From positions 1 through 15,175 of the forward strand of contig CAYMST010000104.1 in assembly GCA_964393115.1 (NCBI GenBank): DNA of 15,175 nt, given 5' to 3'. Both the position numbers and the translations under genes were made by a program. Source of the DNA: CAYMST01 sp964393115. GTDB lineage: Bacteria > Bacteroidota > Bacteroidia > Cytophagales > Cyclobacteriaceae. The notes beneath the pieces are model-generated. The model was not told the DNA's origin. It did not search any database and saw only the letters and a program-made list of their open reading frames with translations. This document shows, piece after piece, positions 8,435 through 14,383 of this stretch (positions within the stretch are counted from its first letter, which is position 1; every line of letters starts with the position of its first letter).

Positions 8435-8471
8435 AAAAGGCCGCTTACAATTTTTTGCAAGCGGCTTTTTT
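8435..8471. terminator. Bidirectional terminator between rseP and the TPR gene
   Basis: AAAAGGCCGCTT (8435-8446) pairs with AAGCGGCTTTTT (8459-8470) over 12 bp with one G-U wobble, around a 12-nt loop. On the + strand the stem runs into seven Ts; on the - strand the complementary A-rich arm gives a T tract as well. It lies 32 bp after the rseP stop and 12 bp beyond the stop of the convergent gene, so it can serve both. Confidence 0.88.
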
Positions 8472-8482
8472 GGTTGATAACA

Positions 8483-10504
8483 TTATTTCTGACGCTTGGC
8501 AATGGCGTTTTTTAGATTTTTAGCCTTGATAAAATTGGCATCTAGGGCCAATGTTTTTTGACAGTAGGCTTTGCTTTGCTCAAATTTTCCAAGTTTAAAG
8601 TAGACATCTGAAATATTGAAGGCAATTTGAGCGCTATTAGGGTTTAAGCTAAATGCGTCTAAGAAATGCTCTAATGCCAAATCAGGCTTTTTACTCAATA
8701 GTCTGAGTATGCCAAGACTATTATGCGTTTGCCAGTAATATGGATTTTGATCCTTTGCTACTTCCATATAGTGAATGGCTCGCTTACCATTTCCTAGCTT
8801 CGCCAGCTCCAGTCCCAGCTGTAATTTAGCCTTATAATCAAATGGGTTTCTCCTAACCACTTGATCGAAATGGTTTGAGGCTTGACTATATTCTTGTAGA
8901 AATTCACTTAGATAGCTCCCTTTGTTTTGAATGGTAGCCAAATTGTTTGGGTCAAAAGAGATGGCTTGGTCATACTGAGTGGCGATTCCACGGGAGTATG
9001 TTGGTAGGTATGTTTTTAAAGTGTCTCGTATTGCGATAACCTTATTAAGTTGTGTGTCATTGTCCAGTCGATTGATAAATGGTGCTTTGCTCATCTTTCT
9101 GCTCATGGCATCAGCATCTAAGTATTGATCATATAAAGTGTACCCGAGTTGTCCTGCAACAAGGTTTGGGGACACTATTTCTTTTGAAGAGATAGAATTG
9201 ACAATACCTCGCTTGACCATGGTCGACTCTATTTCTGGGAGAAAAGCTCCCGCTAAGAGATAGTTACCAAGAAAGTTGAAATGAACGTGTTCCCAAAAAA
9301 TGGTTTCCCCTAAAATACTGTCTGGACAATATTGCTTTAGGTGGTCATCGGGAGAAACAAGTACTGCATTATGATCATCCGCAACCTCTGCAATGATGGC
9401 GTTGATTTTTGAATCTGCCCGAAACCGAAGAGCATCATGGTCAATGGCTGACTTAAAGTACTTGAGCGCTTCTACTTTCGACCCCGTGTATTGAAAGCAT
9501 TTTCCAAGTAGATAATGGTTTTCAGCATATTCTGGATCAATATTTAAAGCACTTTGAAGCTTTTCGACGGCTTCCTTGTAATTTCCTTTGTCAAATAGCT
9601 TTTTCCCAAGTTGAAACTCCTTCTCCCAAAGTTTAAGGTTTTCTGGAGCCAATTCTTGTTGATGCAATGACATTAGCGGAGCACAGTGAGATTGGTTGAC
9701 GCTAACCTGAGATAATAGTAAGTCGATCTCTTGGTCAGCGGCACTTTCTACCATCGATTCCAGATTTTCTTGAAAATTACTGTATACCGTCTTCATCTGT
9801 GGACTGGATTGCCGAAACTGATGCTTAAGAAACATAGCCATGCCTCCCCATTCTGAATTATTGGGAGAAGGAGAAATACTTCGAAGCATAGATTCTACCA
9901 GTTGCCAGGTTTTTGTAGACCGTAGATAAATACCCGCTCTTAAAAGAGAGGAGTTATAGATGTACGGAGTTAATACAGCTGTTGGTCCGAATGGACCAAC
10001 TACTTCGTTATTACCTAAGTAGATCAGAAATAGGTCTGGGTCATATTGAGTACATTCATCAACCATAGTGCGTACCACATTAGAGTTGATAGCAGTAACC
10101 GCGGTATTAATGATTTCAAAATTTATCTCAGGATACCGGTCTTTGAGCATAAGGTTAAGTGACTTGCTAAAACCAAAGTCACTATTTGGATCTCCAAAGG
10201 CTGCTGAAGCTCCAAACACAAATATCCTAAACGTATTTTCGCTCTTCTTCGCAGGGAAGAAAAAATGCTCGCCAGAGCGAGCGATCGAAGGATCAAAAAA
10301 TCTCCAAGCAAACTTATGATTGTAACGATAGACTTCATCTTTTCCAATGGAGTCCTTTAGAACTAGTTGGACAGGATATCCATAATTAAACAGTCGAAGT
10401 CCCAATTCAAGTATTAGAAGGAAAACTATTGGAATCCCCAGCATAATTATAAAATCCCTAAACGATTTAAAAAACCCGCGGTTAATTGATTTATTCTTTC
10501 CCAT
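8483..10504 (-). CDS. Membrane-anchored SGNH-hydrolase-like protein with tetratricopeptide repeats
   Basis: This is a 673-residue protein with no function I can name. A hydrophobic segment at about 18-38 after a basic start suggests a signal anchor. Residues about 92-425 resemble an SGNH/GDSL esterase: FGASAAFG (97-104) with Ser100 in the block I position, GNNE (164-167) for block III, and a C-terminal WEHVHFNFLGNYLLA block in which E405 and H408 stand where DxxH is usual. A TPR pair (about 298-355) is inserted between blocks III and V, and a second TPR array fills about 500-665. Similar proteins, as I recall them, occur in Bacteroidota and Planctomycetes, but their substrate is unknown to me. 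The catalytic set is plausible but not certain because of the Asp-to-Glu change. It is convergent with rseP and divergent from queD, with no obvious operon partner in this window. The start is the ATG at 10504, directly before the basic tip and anchor. Confidence 0.8.
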   Translation of the reverse strand: MGKNKSINRGFFKSFRDFIIMLGIPIVFLLILELGLRLFNYGYPVQLVLKDSIGKDEVYRYNHKFAWRFFDPSIARSGEHFFFPAKKSENTFRIFVFGASAAFGDPNSDFGFSKSLNLMLKDRYPEINFEIINTAVTAINSNVVRTMVDECTQYDPDLFLIYLGNNEVVGPFGPTAVLTPYIYNSSLLRAGIYLRSTKTWQLVESMLRSISPSPNNSEWGGMAMFLKHQFRQSSPQMKTVYSNFQENLESMVESAADQEIDLLLSQVSVNQSHCAPLMSLHQQELAPENLKLWEKEFQLGKKLFDKGNYKEAVEKLQSALNIDPEYAENHYLLGKCFQYTGSKVEALKYFKSAIDHDALRFRADSKINAIIAEVADDHNAVLVSPDDHLKQYCPDSILGETIFWEHVHFNFLGNYLLAGAFLPEIESTMVKRGIVNSISSKEIVSPNLVAGQLGYTLYDQYLDADAMSRKMSKAPFINRLDNDTQLNKVIAIRDTLKTYLPTYSRGIATQYDQAISFDPNNLATIQNKGSYLSEFLQEYSQASNHFDQVVRRNPFDYKAKLQLGLELAKLGNGKRAIHYMEVAKDQNPYYWQTHNSLGILRLLSKKPDLALEHFLDAFSLNPNSAQIAFNISDVYFKLGKFEQSKAYCQKTLALDANFIKAKNLKNAIAKRQK
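9981..10000. repeat. Short perfect inverted repeat in the TPR/SGNH gene
   Basis: GTTGGTCC (9981-9988) and GGACCAAC (9993-10000) form an 8-bp stem with a 4-nt loop. It falls on codons for the GPFGPT stretch, a glycine-proline repeat, which may explain it without any regulatory role. Confidence 0.45.
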
Positions 10505-10733
10505 TTAAGCGTTAAGTAGATAATTCCTAATATCGTAAAATAGTGAGTTTACAGACAAGTAACAGAGCTAATTGTTCCTGTTAAGTAGCAATTTTGGTCT
10601 GAGGATTTCTTTACATTGGAGTATTTCATCCAAGTACTAACTGATTAATTAAAGGCTCATTTATTTGCAGCGAAAAGTTAATAATCATACTCATGATAGA
10701 TATAGATGATTGTGGATGCGTGCTTCGCAAGTA

Positions 10734-10764
10734 TTCCTTTTGGCAGTTGCCGTTTGTATCTTTG
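10734..10764 (+). promoter_or_regulatory. Promoter candidate for the QueD/PTPS gene, very close to the start codon
   Basis: TATCTTTG (10757-10764) matches the Bacteroidota -7 box perfectly and ends 4 bp before the ATG at 10769. A possible -33 element is TTC at 10734-10736 (20-bp spacing) or the better TTTTG at 10738-10742 with only 14-bp spacing. If used, transcription would start at or next to the start codon. Confidence 0.35.
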
Positions 10765-10768
10765 CGGT

Positions 10769-11188
10769 ATGTTGTACGTCAGCAGAAAGGAACATTTTAA
10801 TGCAGCACATAAGCTGTACAATCCCAGTTGGAGTAAGGAAAGGAATATAGAAGTATTTGGTCCATGTGCCAACGAAAATTGGCATGGACATAATTTTGAA
10901 CTTATCGTTACGGTTAAGGGTAAGCCAGATCCCGAATCAGGTTTCGTCATTGATTTAAAAAAACTAGGGGACTTGGTGAAAAAGGAAATCATCGAAAAAG
11001 TAGATCATAAAAACCTTAATGTAGATGTTCCATTTATGTATGGAAAGCTAACAAGCTGCGAGAACTTAATTGTGGAGTTTTGGAATATTCTCGCTCCACG
11101 TATAAAAGGGATGGCCCCAAATGCACAGCTCCATTCTCTCAAGCTTTTCGAAACGATCAATAATTTCGTGGAGTATTTTGGTGAATAA
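10769..11188 (+). CDS. queD: 6-pyruvoyl-tetrahydropterin synthase / QueD-family protein
   Basis: This enzyme family acts on dihydroneopterin triphosphate in the cytoplasm. QueD makes 6-carboxytetrahydropterin for queuosine; PTPS makes 6-pyruvoyl-tetrahydropterin for biopterin-type cofactors. From the ATG at 10769 the protein has 139 residues. Zinc ligands are His14 (HFNAAH), His39 and His41 (WHGHNF). The catalytic cysteine is Cys33 in GPCANENWHGH, and the DHKNLN segment and the late KLFETINNFVEY glutamate are present. The cysteine-to-HGH spacing (C-x5-HGH) is that of animal PTPS; E. coli QueD has C-x3-HGH, so the symbol is tentative. A longer frame opens at 10706, but its 21 extra residues are not family-like. 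The TPR/SGNH gene diverges upstream, and 264 bp separate the two starts. lpxB follows after 93 bp that include the CCCTAAA array. Confidence 0.85.
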   Translation: MLYVSRKEHFNAAHKLYNPSWSKERNIEVFGPCANENWHGHNFELIVTVKGKPDPESGFVIDLKKLGDLVKKEIIEKVDHKNLNVDVPFMYGKLTSCENLIVEFWNILAPRIKGMAPNAQLHSLKLFETINNFVEYFGE

Positions 11189-11192
11189 GGAG

Positions 11193-11225
11193 TTTTTCAT
11201 AACCCTGATTGATAAAATAAGTTTG
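11193..11225 (+). promoter_or_regulatory. Promoter candidate for lpxB abutting the heptamer array
   Basis: TAAGTTTG (11218-11225) is a perfect match to the -7 box TAnnTTTG. A TTTTT run at 11193-11197, 20 bp upstream, can stand for the TTTG-type -33 element, although it lacks the G. The predicted transcription start (about 11231-11233) falls in the first CCCTAAA unit. Only one base separates the box from the array. Confidence 0.5.
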
Positions 11226-11226
11226 T

Positions 11227-11282
11227 CCCTAAACCCTAAACCCTAAACCCTAAACCCTAAACCCTAAACCCTAAACCCTAAA
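11227..11282 (+). repeat. Eight perfect tandem CCCTAAA heptamers directly before lpxB
   Basis: The 56 bp are exactly eight identical 7-bp units without a single mismatch or partial unit. The final A (11282) is also the A of the lpxB ATG. The unit contains TAA on the + strand and TAG on the - strand, and because 7 is not a multiple of 3 every frame meets a stop within 21 nt, so the array cannot be coding. It resembles the plant-type telomere unit, but it lies in unique chromosomal DNA between intact genes. Its likely role is as the 5' leader of lpxB; copy-number slippage would change leader length. An artefact of assembly is possible in a draft sequence. Confidence 0.97.
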
Positions 11283-12388
11283 TGAAATATTATATCATAG
11301 CTGGAGAGCGATCAGGAGATTTACATGGAGCAGCATTAATTAGAGAGTTGAAGCAAAAGGATACAAACGCTGAGTTTAGACTATGGGGTGGTGATCAAAT
11401 GAAATCTGAAGCAGGAGAGGGACTCGTTAAGCATTATCGTGAGATGGCTTTTATGGGTTTTTTGGAGGTGATTAAGAATATTCGTACAATCAAAGGATTT
11501 ATAAAGGAATGCAAGAGAGATATTCTCGCCTATAAACCTGATGTAGTGTTGCTAATTGATTATCCGGGGTTCAATCTTAGAATAGCAAAGTTTGCTCACC
11601 AGCAGCACATGCCTGTTCACTACTATATTTCTCCTAAAGTATGGGCATGGAATCAAAAACGAGCTTTAAAGATCAAAAAGAATATTGATAAACTGTATTG
11701 TATATTTCCTTTTGAGGTCGACTTCTATAAGCAATACGATTATCAAGTTCAATACGTGGGCAACCCTTTAGTTCCAGCTGTAAACAATCACCCTTATGAT
11801 GAGTCTTTAATCAATAAGTGGAGTAAACAAAATGTAATTGCTATTCTTCCTGGAAGCCGGAAACAAGAGCTGTTTAATATTCTACCTGTCTTAGAAGAGT
11901 TAACTAAGGTGTATTCTTCTTATAAGTTTTTAGTTGCTGCGGTAGATAATTTGGAGGACAAAACGTATGATAGAGCACGTGAGTTATCTAACGTGGAGGT
12001 GATTTATGATAAGACTTATGAAATCGTAAAGGCGGCAAAAGTTGCCATTGTTGCCTCTGGGACAGCAACACTGGAGACAGCCTTAATTGGTACACCACAG
12101 GTAGTGGTGTATAAGACGAGTGGATTTTCTTACTTTATTGCCAAAAGTTTAATAAGGGTGCCATACATTTCTTTGGTAAACTTGGTGGCAGGAAAAGAAG
12201 CAGTGCCCGAACTCATTCAGAGCGATTTTACTCCCGAAAACATTAAAAAATGGCTCGATGACTTACTCTCAAGCAACGAGGATAAGAGAAAATTCCAGTT
12301 GTCTTGCTATACGGAAATAAAAGAGATTTTGGGAGATCATAATACATCATTACTCGTGGCTTCCGAAATGACGAATAGCCTTAAATAA
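11282..12388 (+). CDS. lpxB: Lipid-A-disaccharide synthase
   Basis: LpxB joins UDP-2,3-diacylglucosamine and lipid X (2,3-diacylglucosamine 1-phosphate) to form the lipid A disaccharide at the inner face of the inner membrane. The 368 residues show the family signatures in order: AGERSGDLHGA (7-17), IDYPGFN (92-98), YYISPKVWAWN (114-124), VGNPL (159-163), LPGSRKQE (189-196) and the nucleotide-binding ASGTATLETA (258-267), with LVAGKEAVPELIQ near 301-313. Length is normal and nothing is broken. The ATG at 11282 is the natural start because the AGE motif begins six residues later. No Shine-Dalgarno sequence is present; the heptamer array occupies the entire initiation region. The gene may be read from its own promoter at 11218 or with queD. 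In many relatives lpxB follows surE; surE is not in this window. Confidence 0.97.
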   Translation: MKYYIIAGERSGDLHGAALIRELKQKDTNAEFRLWGGDQMKSEAGEGLVKHYREMAFMGFLEVIKNIRTIKGFIKECKRDILAYKPDVVLLIDYPGFNLRIAKFAHQQHMPVHYYISPKVWAWNQKRALKIKKNIDKLYCIFPFEVDFYKQYDYQVQYVGNPLVPAVNNHPYDESLINKWSKQNVIAILPGSRKQELFNILPVLEELTKVYSSYKFLVAAVDNLEDKTYDRARELSNVEVIYDKTYEIVKAAKVAIVASGTATLETALIGTPQVVVYKTSGFSYFIAKSLIRVPYISLVNLVAGKEAVPELIQSDFTPENIKKWLDDLLSSNEDKRKFQLSCYTEIKEILGDHNTSLLVASEMTNSLK

Positions 12389-12406
12389 ACACTCCCTAGT
12401 AACGAT

Positions 12407-12425
12407 AGGCGGCCTTAGGCCGCTT
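12407..12425 (+). terminator. Hairpin at the convergent ends of lpxB and clpX
   Basis: AGGCGGCC (12407-12414) pairs with GGCCGCTT (12418-12425), including one G-U pair, around the 3-nt loop TTA. The loop is the complement of the clpX stop codon, and one arm encodes the last ClpX codons. The T tract is poor on both strands, so terminator strength is uncertain. Confidence 0.55.
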
Positions 12426-13641
12426 TCAGATTTCTGAATTTGGACTTTTGGAATTTTTCAGCCACAAACTCGGCATCAATTTTTAGTTCCTTTAAAGTTT
12501 TATCCGAAGGAATCTCAAACATTGAATCCGTAATGATTGCTTCACAAATAGAACGCAGTCCACGCGCTCCAAGCTTATACTCAATGGCCTTTTCGACAAT
12601 GTAGTCTATACCAGATGGTTCGAAAGTCAGCTTAACACCTTCCATGTCAAACAACTTGGTATACTGTTTTACTAAAGCATTCTTCGGTTCTGTAAGAATT
12701 CGTTTTAGTGCTTCGCCATCAAGAGGGTTAAGATGCGTAGAAACAGGTAGTCTACCTACCAATTCTGGAATAAGACCAAAAGATTTTATATCCTGAACAG
12801 TAACGTACTGGAGAAGATTATGATCTTCATCGACCGCACTCGTTTCACTATTTTTAGCAAAACCAAGAGGTCTAGTATTGATTCTCCTTGAGATGACTTT
12901 ATCAATTCCCTCAAATGCACCACCACAGATAAATAAAATATTCTCAGTATTTAATGAGATCATTTTTTGATCTGGGTGCTTACGCCCTCCTTGAGGTGGT
13001 ACGTTTACAGTGGTACCTTCTAGGAGTTTGAGTAAGGCTTGCTGGACACCTTCGCCGCTGACATCTCTTGTGATGGAAGGGTTGTCAGACTTACGAGCGA
13101 TTTTATCAATTTCGTCGATGTATACAATTCCTCTTTCAGCCGCAGAAGTTTCATAATTAGCCGCCTGCAAGAGTCTACTTAGAATACTTTCTACATCTTC
13201 ACCCACATAACCCGCTTCAGTAAGTACAGTAGCGTCAGCAATGCAAAATGGAACTTGTAATATTTTAGCCAGTGTTCGCGCCAAATATGTTTTTCCTGTT
13301 CCTGTTTCTCCTACCATGATGATATTTGATTTTTCAATCACAATATCATCATCTAGAGACTTTTGAGTCAGACGCTTAAAGTGGTTATATACAGCTACGG
13401 ATAACACCTTCTTTGCCTCGTCTTGACCGATAACAAACTGGTCAAGATGCTCTTTGATTTCGCGGGGAGTTAGAAGCGTGAACTCTACCTGCTCTTTTTG
13501 AGTCTGATTATTGAGTTCTTCATTTAATATTTGATGCGCTTGAGTAATGCATTTGTCACAGATATGTGCATGAATGCCCGAAATCATGAGGTCTACATCT
13601 TTCTTCGCACGTCCACAAAAAGAACAGGTAGTTTGTGCCAT
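12415..13641 (-). CDS. clpX: ATP-dependent Clp protease ATP-binding subunit ClpX
   Basis: ClpX is the hexameric AAA+ unfoldase that recognises tagged substrates and feeds them into ClpP. The 408 residues show a zinc-binding domain with Cys6, Cys9, Cys28 and Cys31, Walker A GETGTGKT (111-118), the pore-1 loop GYVG (144-147), Walker B IVYIDEID (172-179), the RKH pore-entry loop (220-222) and the sensor 2 arginine in GARGLRS. The ClpP-docking tripeptide reads LGF (259-261) instead of the common IGF, a conservative change. The gene starts one nucleotide after the clpP stop (TAA-T-ATG), which implies translational coupling and co-transcription with clpP. Confidence 0.98.
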   Translation of the reverse strand: MAQTTCSFCGRAKKDVDLMISGIHAHICDKCITQAHQILNEELNNQTQKEQVEFTLLTPREIKEHLDQFVIGQDEAKKVLSVAVYNHFKRLTQKSLDDDIVIEKSNIIMVGETGTGKTYLARTLAKILQVPFCIADATVLTEAGYVGEDVESILSRLLQAANYETSAAERGIVYIDEIDKIARKSDNPSITRDVSGEGVQQALLKLLEGTTVNVPPQGGRKHPDQKMISLNTENILFICGGAFEGIDKVISRRINTRPLGFAKNSETSAVDEDHNLLQYVTVQDIKSFGLIPELVGRLPVSTHLNPLDGEALKRILTEPKNALVKQYTKLFDMEGVKLTFEPSGIDYIVEKAIEYKLGARGLRSICEAIITDSMFEIPSDKTLKELKIDAEFVAEKFQKSKFRNLKAA

Positions 13642-13642
13642 A

Positions 13643-14317
13643 TTATTTTTTCTTCTTAACTAGTACTTCATCAATCAGACCATACTCTTTAGCAGCGTCG
13701 GCTCTCATCCAATAGTCTCTATCGGAGTCTTGCTCGATTTGCTCAAACGTTTTTCCGGTTTGGTCAGCCAAGATTGTATACAAATCTTTCTTTAGCTCTA
13801 GCATTTGCTTAAGCGTGATTTCCATATCACTAGATTGTCCTTGCATACCACCACTTGGTTGATGAATCATGATTCTTGAATGGGGCAAAGCTGCGCGCTT
13901 GCCTTTTTCTCCTGCACTAAGCAGTACAGCTCCCATAGATGCAGCCATTCCAGTACAAATAGTGGCAACATCAGGGTTTACATATTGCATCGTGTCATAC
14001 ATCCCTAAGCCAGCATATACTGAGCCTCCGGGACTATTGATGTACATGACAATATCTTTTTTCGCATCAGCAGACTCTAAAAACAGTAACTGTGCAGTGA
14101 TAATATTGGCGATTACGTCATCAACACCAGTACCTAGAAATATAATTCTATCGGAAATTAAACGTGAGAAAACGTCAATTTCCCTAAAGTTCCCTGGACG
14201 TTCTTCAATTACCGCTCTTGTCATGTTTTCAACATGATGTGTGTATTGGTCTATCGCGGTACCGCTAATGCCTTGACCCTTAACGGCGTATTTTCTGAAC
14301 TCTTCCTTATTCAACAT
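13643..14317 (-). CDS. clpP: ATP-dependent Clp protease proteolytic subunit ClpP
   Basis: ClpP forms the two-ring barrel that degrades proteins unfolded by ClpX. The 224 residues include an N-terminal extension of about 30 residues, probably a removable propeptide, followed by the core. The catalytic triad is visible: Ser127 in GMAASMG, His152 in MIHQPSGG and Asp201 in SDRDYWM. The MYINSPGGSV oxyanion-side strand (91-100) is intact. It lies between tig and clpX in the order tig-clpP-clpX that is conserved in many bacteria. The gap to tig is 66 bp, and I saw no perfect TAnnTTTG box there, so transcription may start upstream of tig. Confidence 0.98.
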   Translation of the reverse strand: MLNKEEFRKYAVKGQGISGTAIDQYTHHVENMTRAVIEERPGNFREIDVFSRLISDRIIFLGTGVDDVIANIITAQLLFLESADAKKDIVMYINSPGGSVYAGLGMYDTMQYVNPDVATICTGMAASMGAVLLSAGEKGKRAALPHSRIMIHQPSGGMQGQSSDMEITLKQMLELKKDLYTILADQTGKTFEQIEQDSDRDYWMRADAAKEYGLIDEVLVKKKK

Positions 14318-14383
14318 GTTCTAAAGTCCTTATTGGTTTGTTTAAAATTTAAAAGACTTCAATATAACTATTATTCAATAAAC

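Noticed and set aside
10706..10768. An upstream ATG start for the QueD/PTPS gene
   Set aside because: The 21 extra residues have an odd composition and do not resemble the family N-terminus, and a promoter-like box lies inside this stretch.
10505..10768. A preQ1 riboswitch upstream of the QueD/PTPS gene
   Set aside because: I could not find the preQ1 aptamer pattern or a convincing pseudoknot, and the promoter candidate leaves no room for a leader.
11227..11282. The CCCTAAA array as a telomere of a linear replicon or a eukaryotic contaminant
   Set aside because: It is only 56 bp and is flanked on both sides by intact bacterial genes of the same style, with the last unit merging into the lpxB ATG. 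A chimera remains a small possibility and is listed as a check.
13869..14237. A 122-residue frame opposite clpP
   Set aside because: It is a shadow of the clpP coding sequence, with no recognisable motifs of its own.
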